This document shows positions 16,474 through 24,894 of a DNA stretch of 64,000 bases, one piece after another. A program made the translations under genes and the position numbers. The stretch is from the NCBI GenBank assembly GCA_002344215.1, contig DDSV01000003.1, positions 82,263-146,262 on the forward strand, in the 5' to 3' direction. Source of the stretch: Akkermansiaceae bacterium UBA2381. GTDB lineage: Bacteria; Verrucomicrobiota; Verrucomicrobiia; Verrucomicrobiales; DEV007. Each line of letters opens with the position of its first letter. Within the stretch, counting starts at the first letter, position 1. The notes under the pieces are model-generated. The model was not told the DNA's origin. It saw only the letters and a list, made by a program, of their open reading frames with translations, and made no database searches.

Positions 16474-17004
16474 TCAATCGCGGCTGTCCTCGTCATCGAA
16501 TTGTCGTTTCCGCTTCTTCTTTTCCTTGGGGCTCAGGAGGACGGCAAGGTATTCCTCTGTGACATCAATGACCATTTCATCGAGAAAACGATGCAGAATG
16601 GTCGAGATAAAGAGATTCGCCGCCATGCCGTTGTCTGGGTGAAGGTCTTCGAAGGCCCGCTGGTGGTAGATGAGGATGGAGCGCAGATGTTTGAGTTCCC
16701 GCATGACCTCGGACAATTCGTAACCCTGCCTCCAGCGTATGGCCCCGTGCTCCCGCGCATCGAGCAGGGCCTGTTCAGAAAAAGCCCGGGACTGTTGTCG
16801 CCGCAGGGTCCCGCAAAGGGATTCAAAGATCTGTGGAAGATGATTGGTGAGAGCCGCCGGGTTCAAGGACTTGGAAGGCAGGATGGCTGCGTCGGAGCGC
16901 ACCCGCTTTCGCCACTCACTCATTACCTCCTCTTTTCGCTTCTCGAGGTAGTCTGCGAGGTCGCCGTTTACGCTACCGGGGCGGCCTTTGGTGTCGGAGG
17001 ACAT
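16474..17004 (-). CDS. RsbRD_N-type helical sensor-domain protein
   Basis: 176-residue soluble helical protein. The pattern LADYLEKRKEEVMSEWRKRV, LTNHLPQIFESLC, GAIRWRQGYELSEVMREL and LHRFLDEMVIDVTEEYLAVL matches the RsbRD_N domain, found at the N terminus of stressosome RsbR-like proteins and of some histidine kinases. Here it stands alone, without a STAS or kinase domain, and ends in a basic then acidic tail (SPKEKKKRKRQFDDED). Role inferred as a signalling adaptor. Its 5' side faces a long non-coding region containing several hairpins. Confidence 0.65.
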   Translation of the reverse strand: MSSDTKGRPGSVNGDLADYLEKRKEEVMSEWRKRVRSDAAILPSKSLNPAALTNHLPQIFESLCGTLRRQQSRAFSEQALLDAREHGAIRWRQGYELSEVMRELKHLRSILIYHQRAFEDLHPDNGMAANLFISTILHRFLDEMVIDVTEEYLAVLLSPKEKKKRKRQFDDEDSRD

Positions 17005-17050
17005 GGAGAACGGAAAGGATCGGTTGAATGAGAGTATCAGGAGCGCTTGA

Positions 17051-17342
17051 ATCCTGAAAGTGCCGGGGGCCGCTCTGAGGGCACAGGATGAACCTCATCT
17101 TTAATCAACGATGAGAAGGTGTGACGTCGAGTAACTGAGGCCGTTGGCCGGTCCTGGGCCGAGCTAGACCACGGGGGGACACAGGGGAGGGGGGAAGAGG
17201 GAGTGGTGGCTTCCTCCTCGCCAATGGGGGCCAAATGGCTAGTCGGGTTCGACTGCTCGTGGGGATTTTCGGCCTGACTCCGGCCCGGAAGAATCCTTGA
17301 AACAAGGTCCCGGATCATAAGGAGATGCCTCCATCTCTTTTT
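17051..17342 (+). ncRNA. candidate structured RNA ending in a terminator
   Basis: The plus strand holds a series of stem-loops followed by a hairpin with a T-run, as an independent RNA gene would. I checked for hallmarks of RNase P RNA, tmRNA and SRP RNA and found none. I did not identify a good promoter near its 5' side. It could also be the leader of the minus-strand RsbRD_N gene read on the other strand. This is a weak, structural argument only. Confidence 0.22.
17319..17342 (+). terminator. rho-independent terminator
   Basis: GAGATG (17322-17327), loop CCTC, CATCTC (17332-17337), then TTTTT (17338-17342); the stem can extend with G-U and A-U pairs outward. The T-run exists only on the plus strand, yet no recognised plus-strand gene lies just upstream, which hints at an unannotated transcript. 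Confidence 0.5.
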
Positions 17343-17606
17343 CGATCAAACGGGGAGGGATCCACATGAGAATTGTTCGTCATGGAAGCGACGATATGTC
17401 TGCTGAAATAGGGTGGCCATAGGGTGAAACCCTACCCTTAGCTCCGGTCGCGATAAGTTCCGGGGTGAGGTGGGCTGTGTCATTCACGGAAAACGTTGCT
17501 TTCCGCCGGTAGACTGATTTTATCGGGGCACATGCTCGGGTAAATCCCGATTAGCGGTGGGCAATTTTCATCGCATTTCGTTTAAGAAGACCTTACGATT
17601 ATCGGA

Positions 17607-18389
17607 ATGGAACTTCTTGAGGTCGAGCAATTGACTCTAGTGCGCCAGCGGACACGCCGGGGCCTCTATCAGCATGGAAAGGAGAATGAAACGGTCGTGG
17701 ACGATCTCTCTTTTTCACTGAATTCCGGAAGCAGCCTCGGTCTTGTCGGCTCTGAAAACAGCGGCACGCTGGCCTTGACCCTCGCGCTTCTCAAGCTCCA
17801 TGCAGTGCATTCAGGGACGGTCCGCTTTGGCGGTATCGATCTCACCGCGCTCTCCGATGCTCGATTTCGCCCCGTCAGACGCAGGATTCAGGCGGTATTT
17901 CCCGAGAGTTTCGGGCAACTGGCACCGGATCTGACGATCAATCAGGCCTTTCGCGAAGTCCTGGGTGTATGGTATCGCGGATCCGGAAGGGCTGACTGGC
18001 ACCACCGGATCGAGGCGGTCATGATCGCGTGCGGGCTCCCCGAGGCGGTAAGGGATCTTTATCCGGTCGAGCTTGATGCGGTGGAGAGGCAGCAGGCTGC
18101 CCTCGCCCGGGCACTGCTGCCGGGGCCGGAGTTGCTCATCTGCCATAGCTATACCGACGGTCTGGATGCGGTCCAGCAGGCCGAGCTGATCAATCTGATC
18201 CGGCAAGTTCGCGAAGATTTTGCGATCTCCCTCCTCGTTGTCACTGACGATCTTGCGGTGGCGCATCATTTGGGCGATGATATCGGCGTGATTCATCAGG
18301 GCCGTCTTCTGGAATATGGGAGCGCTGAGGCCGTGGTGAACCGACCGGAACACGATTATACGAGGCGTCTCGTGAGTTGTTCCGTCTGA
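17607..18389 (+). CDS. catalytically dead ABC-ATPase homologue (Opp/Dpp type)
   Basis: 260 residues that align along their whole length with oligopeptide-type ABC ATPases (DppD/DppF), but each nucleotide motif is lost. Walker A reads GSENSGTLA (48-56) with K replaced by T54 and S/T by L55; the Q-loop glutamine is P99; the signature LSGGQ is LDAVE (156-160); Walker B D-E is H180-S181; the switch histidine is D214 in VVTDDLA. The surrounding fold (IDDL...F, YPVEL, ARALLPGPELLI, VIHQGRLLEYGSAEAV, HDYTRRL) is well kept and the frame is intact, so it is not a simple pseudogene. It lies 12 bp before rodA and is probably co-transcribed. Likely a structural or regulatory pseudo-ATPase. Confidence 0.7.
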   Translation: MELLEVEQLTLVRQRTRRGLYQHGKENETVVDDLSFSLNSGSSLGLVGSENSGTLALTLALLKLHAVHSGTVRFGGIDLTALSDARFRPVRRRIQAVFPESFGQLAPDLTINQAFREVLGVWYRGSGRADWHHRIEAVMIACGLPEAVRDLYPVELDAVERQQAALARALLPGPELLICHSYTDGLDAVQQAELINLIRQVREDFAISLLVVTDDLAVAHHLGDDIGVIHQGRLLEYGSAEAVVNRPEHDYTRRLVSCSV

Positions 18390-18401
18390 CGGAGTAAAAG
18401 T

Positions 18402-19583
18402 ATGACCCCTTTGTTTCGTAAATTCCTTGGCCTGAACTGGCTGCTCTTCGCCAACATCATCGTCCTGATGATTTTCGGGGTATTTGCCGTCTACAGTGCC
18501 TGCTGGATGCGGGAGCAGCCGGAACTGGTCAATAAATGGCGTGACCAGGTCTACTGGATGCTGCTTGGCCTGGTCTTCTTCTTCGCCGCCAGCCTGATTG
18601 ACTATAAGTGGATCCGCTATCTGGGGATTCCTTTCTATCTTGCCGCGACCGCCACGCTGATTTATACCACCTTTTTTGGAGACGAGATCAACGGCACGCG
18701 CGCCTGGCTGGACCTTGGTCCCGTGTTGCTGCAGCCTTCGCAGATGGCCATTGCAGGGGGGGTGATTGCCCTTGCTCTGACCCTTTGCACCCTTCACAAA
18801 ATTCACCCGATTTTCCGAAGCCCTTTCGTGAGGCTTTTCGTGACGGGAATCATTGCCGGGATTCCGTTTATCTTCGTTTTGATTCAGGGGGACTTCGGGT
18901 CTGCTCTCGTGTGGGTGCCGGTCTATGGCGCCATGGTCCTGATCGGGAACATACCGATTCGCTATCTGGTTGTGATCGTTTTAACGGTCACGATGTTTCT
19001 TCCCTTCGCCTTCTTTTTCGGACTGAAGGATTACCAGAAGAAGCGGATCACGACCCAGATCGAGATGCTTCAGGGCAAGAAGGTGAATGTCCTTGCCGAG
19101 GCCTACAGCGCCTACAACAACCTGCTCGCGATCGGGAGCGGGGGTTGGGGCGGGAAAGGATTTAAGAATCCTGAGACGGTCAACAACAAGGGCTTCATTT
19201 CGCCGGATACCGCGATCAACGACTTTATTTTTCCCGTTCTGGCCGAAGAGCACGGTTTCAGGGGTAGTCTTCTCATGTTGGGGGGATTCATGCTGCTGCT
19301 GCTGCAGTGCATCTACGTGGCCTTCTACAGTCGGGATTTGATGGGAAGACTCATGGTCGTCGGAGTCGTTGGACTGCTCTTTGCCCACATCTATCAGAAT
19401 GTGGGAATGAACCTCCTGATCATGCCGATCACCGGTATTCCGCTTCCTCTTATCAGCTACGGCGGAACGTTTACGATCGTGATTCTCTTTCTCCTCGGCA
19501 TCGTGCAGAGTGTCTGGGTGCATCGCATCGACCCGGAGGCACTGAAGGCCAAGCCCCAGCTCCAGATCGAGCATCTGGACTAA
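18402..19583 (+). CDS. rodA: rod shape-determining lipid II polymerase RodA (SEDS family)
   Basis: 393-residue protein with about ten membrane helices. SEDS glycosyltransferases polymerise lipid II into glycan strands during elongation. Motifs: VYSACWMRE near the N terminus, LGPVLLQPSQMA, IQGDFGSALVWVPV (family aspartate region), a large loop with AEEHGFRGS, and NVGMNLLIMPITGIPLPLISYGGT near the C terminus. GGAG stands nine bases before the ATG. RodA is preferred over FtsW because of the NxGM...PLPxxSYGGT wording, the short C tail and no division genes nearby. It follows the dead ABC-ATPase gene by 12 bp. Confidence 0.9.
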   Translation: MTPLFRKFLGLNWLLFANIIVLMIFGVFAVYSACWMREQPELVNKWRDQVYWMLLGLVFFFAASLIDYKWIRYLGIPFYLAATATLIYTTFFGDEINGTRAWLDLGPVLLQPSQMAIAGGVIALALTLCTLHKIHPIFRSPFVRLFVTGIIAGIPFIFVLIQGDFGSALVWVPVYGAMVLIGNIPIRYLVVIVLTVTMFLPFAFFFGLKDYQKKRITTQIEMLQGKKVNVLAEAYSAYNNLLAIGSGGWGGKGFKNPETVNNKGFISPDTAINDFIFPVLAEEHGFRGSLLMLGGFMLLLLQCIYVAFYSRDLMGRLMVVGVVGLLFAHIYQNVGMNLLIMPITGIPLPLISYGGTFTIVILFLLGIVQSVWVHRIDPEALKAKPQLQIEHLD

Positions 19584-19654
19584 CCGGACAGAATGCGTTT
19601 CTGATTTGCATGGTTGCTTGAGAGGCTCCGGCCATGTATTCATAACCCCCGTCA

Positions 19655-20632
19655 ATGATCGAAGCCCGAAATCTCACGAAGCGCTACAGCGGCAGAACTG
19701 CCGTCGATTCGATTTCGTTTGAAGTCGGGAAAGGGGAGATCGTCGGGTTTCTCGGACCGAACGGGGCGGGAAAAAGCACCACCTTGCGGATGCTGACCTG
19801 CTTCCTCTCCGCCTCGGAGGGTACTGCCACCGTGGCCGGCTTTGACATTTACGAGGATTCGCTCGAGGTGCGCCGACGGGTCGGATACATGCCTGAAAAC
19901 GTTCCGCTCTACCCTGACATGAGGGTTAACGAGTATCTGCGCTTCCGGGCCCGCCTCAAAGGGCTCGGCCACCGTGAATCCCGCTTTGCCGTGGGTGAGG
20001 CGATGGAGACCTGCAGTCTCACCGGCGTTGAGGGGAAGATGATCGCGACCCTCTCAAAGGGCTACAAGCAGCGGGTCGGGCTTGCCGATGCCCTCGTCAA
20101 CAAACCGGATCTTCTCATCCTCGACGAGCCGACCAACGGTCTCGACCCGAATCAGATCCGCCAATCGCGCGAATTGATCAAGACGCTCGGAGAGAGGCAC
20201 ACCATTCTGATTTCCACCCACATTCTTTCGGAGGTGGAGATGACCTGCGGACGGGTCATCATCATCGACCGGGGACAGATTCGTGCGTCCGACTCACCTC
20301 AGAATCTCATCAGGCGACTTCGTAAGCCCGGGTCAGTCCTTCTAGAAATGAGCGGTGATGCGGCCGCTGCGAAAACGGGCATTGAGGCGATCAAGGGAGT
20401 CACTGAGGTAAAGTTGATCGAAGAACGCGGTGACTGGGCCGTCTTTTCCATCACCACGGATCCGCTTTTTGATGTCCGGGACGAAGTCTTTGAATTGATC
20501 CAGAGCCGGAACTGGAGGATTCGGGAACTGGCGAGCCGGACCGCCTCGCTCGAAGACGCCTTTGTCGATATCCTTCAACAGGAGTCACCAGCCGACGTGA
20601 AAGTATCGAACCCTCTTGCCACGGTGACCTGA
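19655..20632 (+). CDS. ABC transporter ATPase (GldA-like)
   Basis: 325 residues. Complete ATPase: Walker A GPNGAGKST (34-42), Q-loop at GYMPENVPLYPDM, signature LSKGYKQRV, Walker B LLILDEPTNGLD and the switch histidine in LISTHILSEVEMTC. An extra C-terminal domain (about 225-320) is present, as in GldA/CcmA-type exporters. It is the first gene of a four-gene unit with a permease, a GldG-like protein and a DUF4340 protein. Such Gld-like transporters occur widely outside Bacteroidota and are not proof of gliding. The ATG at 19655 follows TTGCTT-17-TATTCA (19614-19642), a possible promoter. Confidence 0.92.
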   Translation: MIEARNLTKRYSGRTAVDSISFEVGKGEIVGFLGPNGAGKSTTLRMLTCFLSASEGTATVAGFDIYEDSLEVRRRVGYMPENVPLYPDMRVNEYLRFRARLKGLGHRESRFAVGEAMETCSLTGVEGKMIATLSKGYKQRVGLADALVNKPDLLILDEPTNGLDPNQIRQSRELIKTLGERHTILISTHILSEVEMTCGRVIIIDRGQIRASDSPQNLIRRLRKPGSVLLEMSGDAAAAKTGIEAIKGVTEVKLIEERGDWAVFSITTDPLFDVRDEVFELIQSRNWRIRELASRTASLEDAFVDILQQESPADVKVSNPLATVT

Positions 20633-20662
20633 CCCTGTCCGGGCTCCGCCCTGATTGACTGA

Positions 20663-21418
20663 ATGCGTGCATTTTACATATTGTTAACCAAGGAGTTGAG
20701 GTCCTTTTTTCTCTCTCCGCTGGCCTATGTCCTTGTGGCGCTGTTCACCTTTCTGAACGGTTGGCTTTTTATCAGCATGCTCAAGTCCATGCAGATGCGG
20801 GTGAGTACCCGCAGCCTTGTCCATAATCTCTTTTCCTCGGGATGGTTCTGGATGGGTTTCTTCATCCTTTTTCCCCTCATCACGATGCGGTTGTTTGCTG
20901 AAGAGCGGAAAATGGGCACGATCGAGGGCCTTCTTACCGCACCAGTCAGGACGGCAGAGGTCGTCCTCTCGAAATACTGCGCGACGATGGTGGTCTACCT
21001 CGTGATCATTCTCCCGCTTTTTCTATTCTTCCCTCTCTTCCATCTGGTGACCGGGGAAGATGCCGCCTTTCATTCCGGAGCGTTCTGGGGCAGCGCTCTC
21101 GGTCTGTTTCTCGTCGGCCTTTTCAACGTGGCGATCGGGACCCTGGCTTCATCCTTAACCACGAACCAGCTCATTGCGGCGATGGTGACTTTCGTCTTTG
21201 TGATGCTTCACTACTTTCTGGGATTCCTGCAGTATTTCGGAATGGTTCCCGGCTCGATCTGGACCGAGGGGATCACCTATTTTTCCACGACCGAGCATAT
21301 GAACTCTCTCACCGAGGGGCTGATCGACAGCCGTCCGGTCGTTTATTACCTGAGTTTCAGTGCGGTGCTCCTGGCTCTGACCCATCACGTCCTGGAATCG
21401 AGAAAGTGGCGCGTCTGA
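20663..21418 (+). CDS. ABC transporter permease (GldF-like)
   Basis: 251 residues, six membrane segments, ABC-2 type. Typical start (MRAFYILLTKELRSFFLSPLAYVLVALF), the central LITMRLFAEERKMGTIEGLLTAPV motif that couples with the ATPase, and a C-terminal helix rich in FSAVLLALTHHVLESRKW. It starts 31 bp after the ATPase gene and ends 26 bp before the GldG-like start. The transported substrate is not known. Confidence 0.9.
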   Translation: MRAFYILLTKELRSFFLSPLAYVLVALFTFLNGWLFISMLKSMQMRVSTRSLVHNLFSSGWFWMGFFILFPLITMRLFAEERKMGTIEGLLTAPVRTAEVVLSKYCATMVVYLVIILPLFLFFPLFHLVTGEDAAFHSGAFWGSALGLFLVGLFNVAIGTLASSLTTNQLIAAMVTFVFVMLHYFLGFLQYFGMVPGSIWTEGITYFSTTEHMNSLTEGLIDSRPVVYYLSFSAVLLALTHHVLESRKWRV

Positions 21419-21443
21419 GGGGAATAGTTTGTTTAATTTGGAA

Positions 21444-22967
21444 ATGGCGAAGAAAGAAACAGAATCCCCCGGGACATCCAACACGGCTGAAGCCGGGTCG
21501 GGGATACTGAAGGCGGGCAGAAGGATTGAGCGATACCGGACTGCTGCCCTGGTGGTCGTGCAGATTGCCCTGATTCTGGTGGTGTTCGCCCAGTTGAACT
21601 ATCTCAGCTGCCGCCGCCACAGCACCTGGGATCTGACTCAGAATCGTCGATTCACGATCTCGGATACCACGAGGACCTATCTGGAAAGCCTTGGATCGGA
21701 GGTAAATATCGTGATGGCCTTTCTCGGGACTTCGGACCTGCATTCGGAGGTAAAGGGGCTCGTTGCGGAGTATGACCGGGTTGGTGGTGACCGGGTTTCG
21801 GCCGAGTTCCTCGACCTGAGTCGGAGCCGGGCGCGGCTGGCCGAGTTGAAGGACAAATATCAGCTCCAGTTTGGCGGCGATCAGATCGTGATCTTCGGTG
21901 AGTCCGGGAGAATCAAAACCATCAGCGCTGAGGAACTGGTGAGCCGCGATTCCAACAGCGGGCGTGTCGTCGAATTCAAGGGTGAGGAAGTCCTGACGAG
22001 TGCGCTCCTTGAAGTAACCGAGCAGCGTCAGCGTAAAATCTATCTGATCACCGGGGATCGCCGGGCCGAGGAACTTGTCCAGATCGCGTCGCAACTGCAA
22101 CCGCTCGCCAACTCGCAAAACGCCCGTCTCGAAGGCCTTGCTCTGGAAGGACGCGAAGAGATTCCGGACGATGCCGATGCGCTTTTCTTTCCGGGTAACT
22201 CCGAGGATCTGACGGAAAGGGAGCTGGGCCTCGTGCGCAATTTCTGGAACGAAATGCGAGGTGGTCTCGTCATTTTCCTGGATCCGAATGCGGAGACTCC
22301 GAATCTGAATTCTCTCCTGCGTGAGCACGGGGTGGCACCGAGGGGTGATCGTGTCCTCAGCGTCGTCAGTATTCCCGGTGTGGCCGCCCGTCGAACCTAT
22401 GACATCCCGGTTTCCTTCCTCCCGGGCGTGGGGCCGACCCGTGATTTGTCCGCGCTTGCCGTTCGCCTTGCGGGACAAACCCAGTCGATTGAAGTGCTTT
22501 TCGAGGACGACCTGCTCCTTGCCGAGAACATTCGTCCACTTCCCCTGATGGTTGCGTCAGCCGGGTTCTGGGGAGAAACCGAGTTTCAGGCGGAAGAGGT
22601 CTCGTTTAATCCCGACATTGACCATGGCCAGCCGGAACCCGTCTTTACGGCCGGTTCGGTTCAAAAGGGAACACCCGGCGATCCTGATTTCCTCAAAGGC
22701 TCTTCGCGGCTTGTCGTCGTGGGTAATCCCAACCTCATTTCACCTGACGGAAACACTGCAAAAGTCTCCGCCGATTTTACGATGGCGGCCATCAACTGGG
22801 TGATGAATCGTGAAGAGTTGATGGGCATTTCTCCGCGAAAGCCCACTTTCTTTACGCTCAATATCAGTCCGGACAAAGTCGCGCTCCTCCAGACGCTGGT
22901 GATTCTGGTCCTGCCAGGGGCAGCCATGATTCTGGGAGGATTCGTCTGGATGCGACGCCGGGTATAG
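21444..22967 (+). CDS. GldG-like ABC transporter auxiliary protein
   Basis: 507 residues. One membrane helix at about 35-58 (ALVVVQIALILVVFAQLNYL), then a large periplasmic domain beginning with the hallmark LTQNRRFTISDTTRTYLESL, a thioredoxin-like first half (VNIVMAFLGTSDLHSEVKGL) and a second half with LITGDRRAEELV and ALFFPGNSEDLTERELGLVRN, closed by another helix (LVILVLPGAAMILGGFVWMRRR). This is the PF09822 (ABC_transp_aux) layout. I use the ATG at 21444; a TTG at 21429 would add five residues. Confidence 0.87.
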   Translation: MAKKETESPGTSNTAEAGSGILKAGRRIERYRTAALVVVQIALILVVFAQLNYLSCRRHSTWDLTQNRRFTISDTTRTYLESLGSEVNIVMAFLGTSDLHSEVKGLVAEYDRVGGDRVSAEFLDLSRSRARLAELKDKYQLQFGGDQIVIFGESGRIKTISAEELVSRDSNSGRVVEFKGEEVLTSALLEVTEQRQRKIYLITGDRRAEELVQIASQLQPLANSQNARLEGLALEGREEIPDDADALFFPGNSEDLTERELGLVRNFWNEMRGGLVIFLDPNAETPNLNSLLREHGVAPRGDRVLSVVSIPGVAARRTYDIPVSFLPGVGPTRDLSALAVRLAGQTQSIEVLFEDDLLLAENIRPLPLMVASAGFWGETEFQAEEVSFNPDIDHGQPEPVFTAGSVQKGTPGDPDFLKGSSRLVVVGNPNLISPDGNTAKVSADFTMAAINWVMNREELMGISPRKPTFFTLNISPDKVALLQTLVILVLPGAAMILGGFVWMRRRV

Positions 22968-22983
22968 TTGCCACCGAATTGAC

Positions 22984-24888
22984 ATGAGACTCACCACGAC
23001 TGCCCTTCTCGGATTGACCGTCATCGTTCTCGCGATCGTGACGGCTGTCCTGGAGCGTCAGCCTGAGACCGGCCGGAAAGCGGCGGCGCTGGCCAACGTT
23101 CTCATTCGGCTTGATCCGGAGAGTGTTGAACGGATCGAAGTCGAAAAGGGAACGACAAAAACGGTGCTGATCCGAAGGGAGGGATTCTGGTTCTTCTCGG
23201 AACCCGAGGAGGACAGGGTCGATGCGGGGCTTGTCCTTGGCATTCTCGACAAAATCAATCATCTCAATGTGGTCGATACACTGGTTCCCGGCGATGGGGA
23301 ATTGAGTCCTGAGAAAGTGGGCGTGAGTGGCGAAGAGGCGATCAAGGTCACGCTTTCCGGATCCGGGAAAGGCGAAGGGAAGGTTAACTTCAGCGAGACG
23401 GTGGTCTTTGGTCTGGAGGCTCCCCGGGCCGAGTCAGTCTATGCCAGGCGCGAAGGCGGGAAGAGCGACATTTTTGTTGTCGACGGTAATCCCCGCCCCT
23501 GGCTCGAGAGTCCGCTCGAGGCGCTTCGGGATCGCCGCATTCTCGGGGCTCCGGTCGAGACGGTCGTTCAACTCGTGATCCGTCAGGCGAAGGGGGAAAT
23601 GGCGTTGCAGCGACGGATTACTCCTCCGGAACAGGACTGGGCGCTTGTGCAGCCCTTGAATACCTGGGCTAATCGGGAGGCGCTCGACCGGTTGCTCACC
23701 GCGATCGGAGGTCTTCGCATTGAGGAAGTGGTGATCGATGCGAAGGCAAATGAAGCGATCCCGAATCCACTGCCTGAGAAATCGGCGGTGCTGCAACTGC
23801 AGGTTTACGGAGTCGAGAAGCCCCTGAATATCTACCTCAAGGAGGTTCCGGGAGGGGAGGGAGGACTGCCGCTTGTGGAGGCGAGGGTATCTGATCGCCC
23901 TGCTGTTTTCCGGCTCCGCTCTGACATTCTGTCGAAGCTTCCCGGAAGCGCGAACGACTTGCGCGATCGAGTGCTCGCCCGCATTCCATTGGAATATCTC
24001 GATACAATCACGGTCCAGAGCCGGATAGATCCGCTTGTCTACCTGAAGGCGGACCGGAGCTCCGAGACTCCGTTCTGGGAGGTGAAACTGAACAACAAAC
24101 TCGTCCCGGCAAATTTTTCCGGAGTTTCTTCACTCGTTGATGCGGTTAATGACGCGGCGATTCTGAATTTTGTCTCGGACACGGCGGAGAACCTGGCGGA
24201 GTTTGGATTGAATCCTCCCGCCCGGAGGGTCGGGTTCAAGCTTGTTTTTCCGGGACAGCCGCTTCCGGATGGAAGTCCGGGTCAGGTGCAGGAGCTGACG
24301 CGGGTTCTGAACCTCGGATGGAAGGGCAACGATGAAAAACGACTCTTCGCGAACTTTGAGGGCGAACCCTATGTCTACGAGCTTGATCCAACCTTTATCA
24401 ATGTCATCCCGACCCATCCGATCAAGTGGCGGTCTCTGAATGTCCTCTCGTTTAATCCGATTCACCTTCGATCAATCACCAGGGATCTACCCGACAAGGA
24501 GAATTTGAAGCTGGATTACGATTATCGCCGCGATGGATGGAAGGCCTGGAGAAGCGGGGATGATGTCACACAAACACTCGACGTCGCGGCAGCGCGGCGG
24601 CTGCGGGACAGGCTCGGCTCGCTCACCGCAAGCGGATGGTATCTGTCGCTTGGTCCTGCCTACGAAGCACTGCAGAATCCCAGTGCCCAGTTCAACATTG
24701 TGACCAGTGAACTCGATCCGGCGATCAACGAAGCAAAGGAGGTGACCTATCTCGTGAAGTTCGCTCCCTCGGCTGCGAATCTCTATTTTGGCCAGATTGA
24801 AGGGTCGCCGGATGTCTTCTTTCTGGATGAAAAGGCATACAATGACCTGATCCGTCCTGTCACCACGGCTCGGGCGTCCAACCCGTGA
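22984..24888 (+). CDS. DUF4340 periplasmic protein of the Gld-like unit
   Basis: 634 residues with an uncleaved N-terminal anchor (TALLGLTVIVLAIVTAVL). It is built of repeated DUF4340-type modules: VERIEVEKGTTKTVLIRREG, LVIRQAKGEMALQRR, TITVQSRIDPLVYLK. DUF4340 genes regularly follow gldG-like genes and their products are thought to sit with the transporter outside the membrane; the molecular role is unknown. It starts 16 bp after the GldG-like gene and ends 6 bp before the diheme cytochrome, so all appear to belong to one operon. Confidence 0.85.
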   Translation: MRLTTTALLGLTVIVLAIVTAVLERQPETGRKAAALANVLIRLDPESVERIEVEKGTTKTVLIRREGFWFFSEPEEDRVDAGLVLGILDKINHLNVVDTLVPGDGELSPEKVGVSGEEAIKVTLSGSGKGEGKVNFSETVVFGLEAPRAESVYARREGGKSDIFVVDGNPRPWLESPLEALRDRRILGAPVETVVQLVIRQAKGEMALQRRITPPEQDWALVQPLNTWANREALDRLLTAIGGLRIEEVVIDAKANEAIPNPLPEKSAVLQLQVYGVEKPLNIYLKEVPGGEGGLPLVEARVSDRPAVFRLRSDILSKLPGSANDLRDRVLARIPLEYLDTITVQSRIDPLVYLKADRSSETPFWEVKLNNKLVPANFSGVSSLVDAVNDAAILNFVSDTAENLAEFGLNPPARRVGFKLVFPGQPLPDGSPGQVQELTRVLNLGWKGNDEKRLFANFEGEPYVYELDPTFINVIPTHPIKWRSLNVLSFNPIHLRSITRDLPDKENLKLDYDYRRDGWKAWRSGDDVTQTLDVAAARRLRDRLGSLTASGWYLSLGPAYEALQNPSAQFNIVTSELDPAINEAKEVTYLVKFAPSAANLYFGQIEGSPDVFFLDEKAYNDLIRPVTTARASNP

Positions 24889-24894
24889 AGCCTG

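Larger units (their letters stand above)
17005..17606. other. 602-bp gene-free region rich in hairpins
   Basis: No convincing protein gene on either strand; a 93-codon frame at 17037-17318 (minus) is low-complexity and unlike a protein. Between the divergent genes I see many short stems: ATCCT/AGGAT plus GTGCC/GGCAC (17051-17089), CTCATC/GATGAG (17094-17115), AGTCG/CGACT (17241-17254), CCTTG/CAAGG (17295-17307), a terminator-like hairpin at 17319-17342, TAGGGT-GAA-ACCCTA (17420-17434) and CGGAAA/TTTCCG (17487-17505). TACGAT (17594-17599) lies seven bases before the next ATG. Confidence 0.5.

Noticed and set aside
17037..17318. 93-codon minus-strand frame in the gene-free region
   Set aside because: Proline/serine-rich, no ribosome site, and overlapped by hairpins.
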